A stretch of DNA of 64,000 nt from Lysobacter firmicutimachus. GTDB taxonomy: Bacteria; Pseudomonadota; Gammaproteobacteria; Xanthomonadales; Xanthomonadaceae. Positions 57,561-64,000 of the stretch are shown here, piece after piece. The position numbers and the translations under genes are program-made. The stretch covers positions 3,224,001 through 3,288,000 of the forward strand of contig NZ_JBANDL010000002.1 in the NCBI RefSeq assembly GCF_037027445.1. Reading direction: 5' to 3'. The stretch's first letter is position 1, and every line of letters begins with the position of its first letter. The notes below the pieces were generated by a model. That model was not told where the DNA came from. It did no database searches and saw nothing but the letters and a program-made list of their open reading frames with translations.

Positions 57561-58394
57561 TCAGGCGCTTGCGCCCGGGTCCCGGCCGGTCTCGCCCGCG
57601 GCCGCGACGGCCGGATCGAGCCTGGAAACGGTTTCGGCCACGCCCGCGGCGGCCTGGGCAGCCAGTTCGGCCCGGTAAGCCGCCAGCAACTGGCGGTCGG
57701 CCTTGGACAGGGCAGCCTCGTCGAGCAGGTCCGGGCGGCGTTGCCAGGTCCGGCCCAGCGATTGCTGGCGGCGCCACTTGGCGATCAGGGCATGGTTGCC
57801 CGACATCAGCACCGCCGGCACCGCGCCCAACTCGTGCTCGACCGGGCGGGTGTAGTGCGGGCAGTCCAGCAGGCCGTCCTCGAAGCTGTCCTGGACCGCG
57901 GACTCGGCGTCGTTGAGCGCGCCCTCCTGCAGTCGCGCGACCGCGTCGACCACCACCGCCGCCGCCAGTTCGCCGCCGGACAGGACGTAGTCGCCGATCG
58001 ACACTTCCTCGTCGACCTCGGCCTGGATCAGCCGCTCGTCGACGCCCTCGTAGCGTCCGCACAGCAGGATCAGGCGCTCATGCCCGGCCAGTTCGCGGAC
58101 CTTGGCCTGGTCCAGGCGCGCGCCCTGCGGGCTCAGATAGACCACCCGCGCCGGCGTCGGGTCGGCCGCGCGCGCGGCGCGGATCGCCGCCCGCAGCGGT
58201 TCGATCAGCATCACCATGCCCGGGCCGCCGCCGAACGGGCGGTCGTCGACGCGGCGGTAATTGCCCTCGGCGTAATCGCGCGGATTCCAGCCGTGCAGCG
58301 CCAACAGCCCGCGCTCGCCGGCCCGGCCGACCACGCCGAACGCCGCGCATTGCGCGACGAACTCGGGAAACAGGCTGACGATGTCGATGCGCAT
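57561..58394 (-). CDS. trmD: tRNA (guanine-37-N1)-methyltransferase TrmD
   Basis: 277 residues, starting [12 protein letters not shown]. The SPOUT-fold, trefoil-knot S-adenosylmethionine site is visible as [11 protein letters not shown] (about 85-95), [14 protein letters not shown] (108-121) and [11 protein letters not shown] (about 131-141). Methylates G37 of tRNAs to prevent frameshifting. Somewhat long C-terminal tail (Ala/Gly-rich). Third gene of the operon, 85 bp after rimM. Confidence 0.98.
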   Translation of the reverse strand: MRIDIVSLFPEFVAQCAAFGVVGRAGERGLLALHGWNPRDYAEGNYRRVDDRPFGGGPGMVMLIEPLRAAIRAARAADPTPARVVYLSPQGARLDQAKVRELAGHERLILLCGRYEGVDERLIQAEVDEEVSIGDYVLSGGELAAAVVVDAVARLQEGALNDAESAVQDSFEDGLLDCPHYTRPVEHELGAVPAVLMSGNHALIAKWRRQQSLGRTWQRRPDLLDEAALSKADRQLLAAYRAELAAQAAAGVAETVSRLDPAVAAAGETGRDPGASA

Positions 58395-58479
58395 AGGGCC
58401 AGGAGCCAGCGAAGAGGAGTCGGGAGACAGCCGCAGCGGAGCCGGTTTTCGCCGATTCCCGGCAGCCGTCCGCCGAGCG

Positions 58480-58995
58480 CTAGAAATCGGGGTCCCAGTC
58501 GACCGTGACCAGATTGGCCTCGAAATCGACCGACAGCACGTACTGCGGAATCACGAACGGAATCATGCGCTCGCGCTCGTCGTCGCGCGCGACCAGCACA
58601 TCGTTGGCGCCGGTCGCGAACAGATGCGAGACGGTGCCCAGCGACACGCCTTCGGTGGTGACCACGCGCAGGCCTTCCAAGTCGACCCAGTAGTACTCGC
58701 CCGGCTTGGGCGGCGGCAGCGCAGAGCGCGGCACATAGATTTCGGTCCCGCGCATGGCCTCGACCGCGTCGCGGTCGGTCACGTCGGGAAAGGTGGCGAT
58801 CAGGTACTTGCCGCTTTCGCGCCCGCGCACCCCGGACAATTCGCGCTCGCGCCCTTGCGGGTCGCGCACGGTCCAAGGCTGGTAGCGGAAGATCGCGGCG
58901 CGCGGCTCGGTCCAGGACTCGAGCTTGACTTCGCCGCGAATGCCGAAAGCGCCGAGCACCCTGCCCAACAGGATGCGGCGCGTCGTATCGCTCAT
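58480..58995 (-). CDS. rimM: ribosome maturation factor RimM
   Basis: 171 residues: [20 protein letters not shown] at the start (RimM barrel), then [22 protein letters not shown] (PRC-barrel domain, about 100-121) and [13 protein letters not shown]. Assists 30S head assembly by binding S19. Second in the operon, 49 bp after rpsP. Confidence 0.97.
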   Translation of the reverse strand: MSDTTRRILLGRVLGAFGIRGEVKLESWTEPRAAIFRYQPWTVRDPQGRERELSGVRGRESGKYLIATFPDVTDRDAVEAMRGTEIYVPRSALPPPKPGEYYWVDLEGLRVVTTEGVSLGTVSHLFATGANDVLVARDDERERMIPFVIPQYVLSVDFEANLVTVDWDPDF

Positions 58996-59044
58996 GATGC
59001 GAAGGTCGGGCCGCGCCGCCGAAAACGGTGCGCGGCCCGCCGGA

Positions 59045-59302
59045 TCAGGCGGCCGGAGCGGCCTTGGCGGCCTGCTTGTACAGGTCGGCGACCTTGTCGG
59101 TCAGCTGGGCGCCCTTGGAGACCCAGTGCTTGACGCGCTCGAGGTCGAGCTCGACGCGCTTCTCGTTGCCGGCGGCCACCGGGTTGTAGAAACCGACGCG
59201 CTCGATGTTGCGGCCGTCGCGGGCGCTGCGGCTGTCGGTGACGATGATGTGGTAGAACGGACGCTTCTTGGCGCCGCCGCGGGTCAGTCGGATCTTGACC
59301 AT
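59045..59302 (-). CDS. rpsP: 30S ribosomal protein S16
   Basis: 85 residues from the ATG at 59302, with AGGAAA upstream. [21 protein letters not shown] and [14 protein letters not shown] are S16 signatures; the Ala-rich end is variable. First gene of rpsP-rimM-trmD-rplS, so its promoter lies in the 536-bp gap 59303-59838. Confidence 0.98.
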   Translation of the reverse strand: MVKIRLTRGGAKKRPFYHIIVTDSRSARDGRNIERVGFYNPVAAGNEKRVELDLERVKHWVSKGAQLTDKVADLYKQAAKAAPAA

Positions 59303-59589
59303 GAGGGTTGCTTTCCTGTGTTGCCCAGCCGTCGGAATGACGGGGTAAGCCGGAAAGTCTAACCGATTCGCGGGCTTAAGCAAACCTGCCGCCCTCGCCG
59401 GGGCCACAGCTCCGGTGCCCGCCTGCCGCCAACCGCCCGATGCCGGGCCCGGAGCGCCGGGCGTCCCTGCCCGGCCTCCCCGATCCACGCCCGGCCCACA
59501 GCCGCCGTCCCTGGCGCCCGTCCAGGCCGGGCGTCGCCGCCGGCTCCACTCCCTCGGAACCGGGCGGGCGGGTCTGCTGCCCCGCCCTC

Positions 59590-59664
59590 GCCGGCTCCCC
59601 CGGAGCCGGCGCATCGGCGTCCGCCCCCTCGCGGACGCCGACGCAGACCTGGCTGCGCCAGGTC
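59590..59664. other. three consecutive perfect hairpins upstream of rpsP
   Basis: Hairpin 1: 9-bp stem GCCGGCTCC/GGAGCCGGC (59590-59610, 3-nt loop). Hairpin 2: 10-bp stem CGGCGTCCGC/GCGGACGCCG (59615-59640, 6-nt loop). Hairpin 3: 8-bp stem GACCTGGC/GCCAGGTC (59646-59664, 3-nt loop). No T-run follows any of them on either strand. They lie in the otherwise geneless gap between the exported-repeat gene stop and rpsP, both transcribed on the minus strand, so they may end the former transcript, form a leader for the ribosomal operon, or be a small structured RNA. Confidence 0.5.
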
Positions 59665-59838
59665 GCGATGCTTTGGAGTCGCCGATGCAACGGCATTGCC
59701 GCGCGGTGCAGCGGCCTGGCCTGCGGCTGCGGTTCGATGACGACGCCCCCGATGCGCCCGTAGCCGCCGATGCAAACCATGCTGCGCGGACGCCGTTTCC
59801 GGGCACGAGAACCGCCGCGCCGCCGCGGCCGCGCGGGC

Positions 59839-60768
59839 TCAGGCCTTGTAGCGGAGGGTGCCGCGCAAGGCGGTGGCGCCGGCCTCACAGTGCTGCTCGA
59901 AATCCATCAGCAACTGGCTCACCAGGCCGCTGACCGGGTCGAGCTCGATCTTCTTGATCGTCGCGGTGCCGGAAATCCGGTTGCAGCCGCGGCCGTTGCC
60001 GCCGAAGTCGAAGCCCATCCGCACCGTATCGGCGAAACGCGCGATCGGGTACGTGCCCGGCGCCAGGGTCTTGCCGGTGGGCGCCTGCACGAACGCCATC
60101 CAGTCGTCGCGCTGGCCGGAGGCGGCATAGGTCAGATAGCGGTTGTTGCCCTGCAGGGCGAAAACGCTGGTGTCGCCGGCGTAGCTCTTCTTGATGCCGC
60201 CGCCGATGTAGTCGCCGACGTCGCTGTCCAGGCTCAGCGCCAGCGGTTGCACGTTGTAGCGCAGCACGCCCGCCAACAGCGGTGCGGTCTCGCGCTCGCA
60301 GCGCTGCAGCGCGGTGGCCTCCAGCGCGGTCACCGCGCCGTTGGCGTCGAACTCGATCTGCTGGATGTAGACCGAGCCCCAGGTTTCGTTGCAGCCGCGG
60401 CCGTTGCCGCCGATGTCGATGCCCGGCGACAGGCCGGTGCGGAACGCCGAGCGCTCGGCGTAGTAGTAACGGCCGCGCTGGAACTTCTGCCCCTGCGGCG
60501 CGGCCAGGTCGATGCGCCAGTTGTCGACGCCGGAGCGCACGTTCATCGACAACGCCTGGGCATTGCCGGACACGGTGATGGTCGAATCGGCGTGGGTGTA
60601 GACCTTGGACTGGCCGGCGCCGATGTAATCGCCGGCCTGGCTGACGTAGGAGTACAAGGCATCGGCGGCGGCGACCGGCGCGGCGGCGACGCCGATCAGG
60701 GCCAGCGCGAACGCGCCGGCCAGGCGGGAATTGCGGGAATTGCGGGAACTGCGCTGCTGCAAAGCCAT
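59839..60768 (-). CDS. exported protein of two tandem repeats, paralogue A
   Basis: 309 residues from the ATG at 60768 (MALQQRSS), with a signal peptide ending AAPVAAADA. The mature protein consists of two homologous halves of about 130 residues (about 38-170 and 175-309). Each opens with G-D-Y-I-G ([18 protein letters not shown]), continues with a W-containing strand ([16 protein letters not shown]) and P/G-rYY or GTYPI, and carries the identical element GGNGRGCN followed by W/SG-x-x-x-I-x-x-I-x-x-D and a Cys near the end. No family recognised. The adjacent gene 61061-61975 is a paralogue. Confidence 0.8.
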   Translation of the reverse strand: MALQQRSSRNSRNSRLAGAFALALIGVAAAPVAAADALYSYVSQAGDYIGAGQSKVYTHADSTITVSGNAQALSMNVRSGVDNWRIDLAAPQGQKFQRGRYYYAERSAFRTGLSPGIDIGGNGRGCNETWGSVYIQQIEFDANGAVTALEATALQRCERETAPLLAGVLRYNVQPLALSLDSDVGDYIGGGIKKSYAGDTSVFALQGNNRYLTYAASGQRDDWMAFVQAPTGKTLAPGTYPIARFADTVRMGFDFGGNGRGCNRISGTATIKKIELDPVSGLVSQLLMDFEQHCEAGATALRGTLRYKA

Positions 60769-61009
60769 GCGTACGACCTCCGTGTGTGTGCGCCGCGCGA
60801 TGGCGGCGAGTGCATGCGGCTGCGAGACGACGGCGGGAAGAGGCGCGGCCTTGCCTGCGATGAGCGCGAAGGCCGGTGATCCGCGTCGTGCATGCACAGG
60901 ATCGGTTGCGCGGGTCTCGCTGGCCGAGAACCGCACACCCGCTCGTCGGCGACCGCCGGCTTCGATGCGAAGCGCGGCCGCTACCCGCACGCCGCTTTCG
61001 ATCAGGCAC

Positions 61010-61038
61010 AAAAAAAGGCCGGCGCTTCCGCGCCGGCC
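61010..61038 (-). terminator. intrinsic terminator after paralogue B
   Basis: On the minus strand: a perfect 9-bp stem GGCCGGCGC/GCGCCGGCC with a GGAA loop and seven T residues, 22 bp after the stop at 61061. This separates the two paralogues into different transcripts. Confidence 0.93.
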
Positions 61039-61060
61039 TTCGACCGAGAGCCAGGGCCGG

Positions 61061-61975
61061 TCAGAGTTTGTGGCGGATGACGCCGCGCACTGCGTCGCCG
61101 TCCGCGCAGCGGTACTCGAAGTCCGCCCACAGCGCGGTCGCCGCGCCGGCGCTGCTGTAGCGCACGTCCTTGATCTGCAGGGTGCCGGACATGCCCTCGC
61201 ACAGGAACGCGTGGTGGCCGCTACGCGAATACATATCCAGGCCCAAGGCATTGGCGCTGGCGACGGAAGCGAGCGCGTACGTACCCTTGAGCAGGCGCTT
61301 ACCGGTAGGCGGCGTGAGTTTCAGACGCCAACGGTTCTGGCGTCCGTCGACCTCGTAGCTGAGCAGGCTGTCGGTTCCGTTCAGCGCGAACAACGACGTG
61401 TCGCCGGCGTAGCCCAGATCGACGTTCCTGACCGGATCGCTGAAGGTCCGCTTGAACTTAAACGACAGCGGCGCGACATTGTGGCTCATCACCACGGTCA
61501 GCAAGGGCATCACATCGTGGTCGCAGCGCTGCTGGACCACCGCCTCCAAACCCTTGATCGCACCGTTGCTGTCGAACGCGATCTGCCGGATCTGCACCGT
61601 ACTCCAGGCATAGGTGCAGTAGCTGCGGTCGGTGGAAACATAAGCGCCGGCCGCGCGCCCGGTCCGCTCGCGGAAATGCTCGGCCAGGTAGTAACGCCCC
61701 GGCCGCAGCCGCTCGCCGGGCGGCGGCGCCAGGCGCACCGTCCACACCTTGTCGCCGGTGGAGATGTCGAGCGTCGCTTCGTAGGCCGTGCCGCGCAGTT
61801 GGAACTGGGCGTTGGCGTCGGTGTAGCTGCCGCGCTTGCCGTCGCCGATCACGTCGCCGGTTTCGCTGACATAGGCGAAGCTGGAAGCGGCCATGGCCGC
61901 CTGCGGCGCGCCGTACAGACCGGCGGCGGCGAAGCCGAGCGCGAGCGCGCCGCGGATGGGAAAGGATTGCATCAT
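61061..61975 (-). CDS. exported protein of two tandem repeats, paralogue B
   Basis: 304 residues from the ATG at 61975, with GGAG ten bases upstream; signal peptide ending QAAMAAS. Same architecture as the downstream paralogue: half 1 begins YVSETGDVIGDGKRGSYTD and half 2 has YAGDTSLFALNG. Each half has a tryptophan strand (VWTVRLAPPPGERLRPGRYY, WRLKLTPPTGKRLLKGTY) and an STVQIRQI / SGTLQIKDV strand, with a Cys in the middle and at the end. The GGNGRGCN element is replaced by other Cys-containing loops. Function unknown; secreted or periplasmic. Confidence 0.8.
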   Translation of the reverse strand: MMQSFPIRGALALGFAAAGLYGAPQAAMAASSFAYVSETGDVIGDGKRGSYTDANAQFQLRGTAYEATLDISTGDKVWTVRLAPPPGERLRPGRYYLAEHFRERTGRAAGAYVSTDRSYCTYAWSTVQIRQIAFDSNGAIKGLEAVVQQRCDHDVMPLLTVVMSHNVAPLSFKFKRTFSDPVRNVDLGYAGDTSLFALNGTDSLLSYEVDGRQNRWRLKLTPPTGKRLLKGTYALASVASANALGLDMYSRSGHHAFLCEGMSGTLQIKDVRYSSAGAATALWADFEYRCADGDAVRGVIRHKL

Positions 61976-62181
61976 GCGTTGGATCTCCAAGTGAAATCGC
62001 TGCGATGCTTCGCGAGCGATGAAAGACGAACCGAAAGTGCGTCGGCGACGGCCGTCGCGGCGTCCCGAGCGAAGACGAAACGAGCGCGCCGTCGCGACGC
62101 GCAGCAAGTGTGCGCAGCGCGCGTCGCGACGCAAGCGACCCGACGCGTGCGGAGCGTGACGCCTCACCGATCGGCACAAAC

Positions 62182-62207
62182 AAAAACGGCGACCCGAAAG
62201 CCGCCGT
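62182..62207 (-). terminator. intrinsic terminator after ffh
   Basis: On the minus strand: an 8-bp stem ACGGCGGC/GTCGCCGT (one G-T pair) with a 6-nt loop, ending in a short T-run, 44 bp beyond the ffh stop. Confidence 0.75.
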
Positions 62208-62250
62208 CGCGTTTTTGTAACGATGTGCGCCGGGTTCGCGGCGCGGCCGC

Positions 62251-63618
62251 TCAGCGGAACGGCATCCCGCCGCGGCCGCCCATCATCCCGCGCATGCCGC
62301 GCATCAAGCCCTTCATGCCGCCGCCGGAGAGTTTGCTCATCATCTTCTCCATCTGCTGATACTGCTTCATCAGCTTGTTGACGTCGGCCGGGGTCAGGCC
62401 GGCGCCCTTGGCGATGCGCGCCCGGCGCGAGCCGTTGAGCAGGGTCGGATTGCGCCGCTCCTTCTTGGTCATCGAGTTGATGATCGCGACCATCCGCGGC
62501 ACTTCCTTGCCGGTGATCTGGTTCTTGACCGCATCGGGGATCTGGCCCATGCCCGGCAGCTTGTCCATGAGCCCGTGCAGGCCGCCCATGTTCTGCATCT
62601 GCTCGAGCTGGTCCTTCATGTCGTTGAGGTCGAACTTCTTGCCCTTGGCGACTTTCTCGGCGAGCTTCTGCGCCTTGTCCTTGTCGACCTGTTGCTCGAC
62701 CTGCTCGACCAGCGACAGCACGTCGCCCATGTCGAGGATGCGGCTGGCGACGCGGTCGGGATGGAACACGTCCAGACCGTCGGGCTTCTCGCCGACGCCG
62801 ATGAACTTGATCGGCCGGCCGGTCACGTAACGCACCGACAGCGCGGCGCCGCCGCGGGCGTCGCCGTCGGTCTTGGTCAGCACCACGCCGGTCAGCGGCA
62901 GCGCCTCGGCGAAGGCCTTGGCGGTGATCGCGGCGTCCTGGCCGGTCATCGAGTCGACCACGAACAGAGTCTCGACCGGCGCGACCGCGGCGTGCAGCGC
63001 CTTGATCTCGGTCATCATCGCTTCGTCGATGGCGAGGCGGCCGGCGGTATCGACCAGCAGCACGTCGACGAACGACTTCTTGGCGTCGGCGATCGCCGCG
63101 CGCACGATCTCTTCGGGCTTCTGCGATGCGCTGGACGGGAAGAACAGCACTTCGACCTGCTCGGCGAGCTGGCGCAGCTGTTCGATCGCGGCCGGACGGT
63201 AGACGTCGGCCGAGACCACCATCACCTTCTTCTTGCGCCGTTCGCGCAGGTGCTTGGCCAGCTTGCCGACCGTGGTGGTCTTGCCGGCGCCCTGCAGGCC
63301 GGCCATCAGGATCACCGCCGGCGCCGGCACGTTGAGGTTGAGGTCGGCGGCCTGCGAACCCATGACCGCGGTCAGCTCGTCGCGCACGACCTTGATCAGG
63401 GCCTGGCCCGGGGTCAGCGACTTGAGCACTTCCTGGCCGACCGCGCGCACCTTGATCCGCTCGATCAGGGCCTGCACCACCGGCAGGGCGACGTCGGCTT
63501 CGAGCAGGGCGATGCGCACTTCGCGCAGCGACTCGCGGATGTTCTCTTCGGTCAGACGGCCGCGGCCGCGCAGGCGCTCGATGGTGCCGGACAGGCGTTG
63601 GGTCAGGGATTCGAACAT
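62251..63618 (-). CDS. ffh: signal recognition particle protein Ffh
   Basis: 455 residues from the ATG at 63618 (MFESLTQRLSG). N domain, then G domain with GLQGAGKTTTVGKLA (about 106-120), DTAGR near 190, TKTDGDARGG (about 247-256) and GVGEK. Met-rich M domain and tail (MEKMMSKL, GMKGLMRGMRGMMGG). Binds 4.5S RNA and signal sequences and delivers ribosomes to FtsY. Divergent from the ypjD-like gene, as in many gammaproteobacteria. Confidence 0.98.
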   Translation of the reverse strand: MFESLTQRLSGTIERLRGRGRLTEENIRESLREVRIALLEADVALPVVQALIERIKVRAVGQEVLKSLTPGQALIKVVRDELTAVMGSQAADLNLNVPAPAVILMAGLQGAGKTTTVGKLAKHLRERRKKKVMVVSADVYRPAAIEQLRQLAEQVEVLFFPSSASQKPEEIVRAAIADAKKSFVDVLLVDTAGRLAIDEAMMTEIKALHAAVAPVETLFVVDSMTGQDAAITAKAFAEALPLTGVVLTKTDGDARGGAALSVRYVTGRPIKFIGVGEKPDGLDVFHPDRVASRILDMGDVLSLVEQVEQQVDKDKAQKLAEKVAKGKKFDLNDMKDQLEQMQNMGGLHGLMDKLPGMGQIPDAVKNQITGKEVPRMVAIINSMTKKERRNPTLLNGSRRARIAKGAGLTPADVNKLMKQYQQMEKMMSKLSGGGMKGLMRGMRGMMGGRGGMPFR

Positions 63619-63765
63619 GGCGGAGCGGGGTCGCGGAATGGCGGGACCGGCAAGTATAGCGGCCCCGGCCCCTGGCCCGTGCGCTCGTGCTTGCCGCGAC
63701 AACCGGCCGCCCCCGAATCGCGAATCCCAAATCCCGAATGCCCGCTCTTATGCCACACTCCGGCG

Positions 63766-64000
63766 ATGACAATCGTTCTCATCGCGGTCGCCCTCTATCT
63801 CGTTGCGACCGGGCAGTTGGTCGCGGCCGTGCGCAACGGCGACGGCCGCAGCGCCCGGTGGTGGCTGCTGCCGGCCAATCTGGCCGTGCTCGGCCACGGC
63901 CTGGCGCACCTACTGGCCTGGCGCAACGCGGGTGGGGCCGATCTGCATTTCTTCGCCGCGCTGTCGCTGGTCGGCCTAGGCATGGCGGCGCTGACCGCGA
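63766..64000 (+). CDS. CcsA/YpjD-like cytochrome c assembly membrane protein (C-terminus outside window)
   Basis: 78 residues are visible from the ATG at 63766: MTIVLIAVALYLVATGQLVAAVRNG, then a second helix around LPANLAVLGHGLAHLLAW and a third beginning LHFFAALSLVGLGMAAL. The divergent position next to ffh is that of ypjD/corB-neighbour membrane proteins of the CcsA family, and the GHGLAHL His-containing helix fits. Cut by the window edge. Upstream (63712-63740) there are four degenerate heptamers of the AATCCCR type. Confidence 0.7.
   Translation, partial: MTIVLIAVALYLVATGQLVAAVRNGDGRSARWWLLPANLAVLGHGLAHLLAWRNAGGADLHFFAALSLVGLGMAALTA

Noticed and set aside
59415-59933. 172-codon plus-strand ORF upstream of rpsP
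   Set aside because: Pro/Arg/Ala-rich, no start signal, and crosses the hairpin array; judged non-coding.

Overview
The window looks like a chromosomal segment of a Lysobacter-like member of the Xanthomonadaceae. The reasons are very high G+C, a maltophilin/HSAF-type (polycyclic tetramate macrolactam, PoTeM) antifungal cluster, Xanthomonadales-style housekeeping neighbourhoods (rpsP-rimM-trmD-rplS, ffh next to a ypjD/ccsA-like gene) and CCCCAAT-type intergenic heptamer repeats. The genus is inferred from gene content and was not tested by any search. I saw no rRNA, tRNA, CRISPR array or intact insertion sequence.

Left part (1-20.9 kb): a PoTeM locus. A TonB-dependent receptor (partial), an arginase-family protein and a ferredoxin-NADP reductase lie on the minus strand. 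Diverging from them across a 0.5 kb regulatory region are a sterol-desaturase-type hydroxylase, a 3164-residue iterative PKS-NRPS (KS-AT-DH-KR-ACP-C-A-PCP-TE), two phytoene-desaturase-like FAD oxidoreductases and an MFS exporter. The PKS-NRPS, both oxidoreductases and the exporter are overlapping or nearly so, hence probably one transcript. The adenylation pocket reads like an ornithine code. Only two FAD cyclases and no alcohol-dehydrogenase-type cyclase are present, fewer than in the canonical HSAF cluster, so the ring system may differ.

Middle-left (20.9-28.4 kb): an M15 peptidoglycan peptidase without signal peptide followed by a lipoprotein; a DUF5694-like exported protein; and a minus-strand set of a secreted SGNH hydrolase, a small membrane-anchored protein and an unusually long apolipoprotein N-acyltransferase-like protein.

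Centre (28.4-43.9 kb): a less G+C-rich island encoding a two-partner secretion pair. The exoprotein (4159 residues) has a filamentous-haemagglutinin N-terminal part. Its last ~1700 residues form a MARTX-like multi-effector payload: two Peptidase_C80-type autoprocessing cysteine protease domains, an unassigned helical region, an unassigned globular module, an R-S-E ADP-ribosyltransferase and an ExoY/edema-factor-like nucleotidyl cyclase. These activities normally need eukaryotic cofactors, so the target is probably eukaryotic, in keeping with the antifungal cluster nearby. This is the most interesting system in the window.

Right part (44-64 kb): mostly core functions. They are mutS, a membrane-anchored two-AAA Clp-like ATPase, a small Cys-rich exported protein, katG with an OxyR-like dyad upstream, a DUF937 protein, an Hsp15-type RNA-binding protein, a MATE exporter, the rpsP-rimM-trmD-rplS operon, two tandem paralogous exported proteins each built of two repeats, ffh, and the start of a ypjD/ccsA-like membrane protein cut by the window edge.
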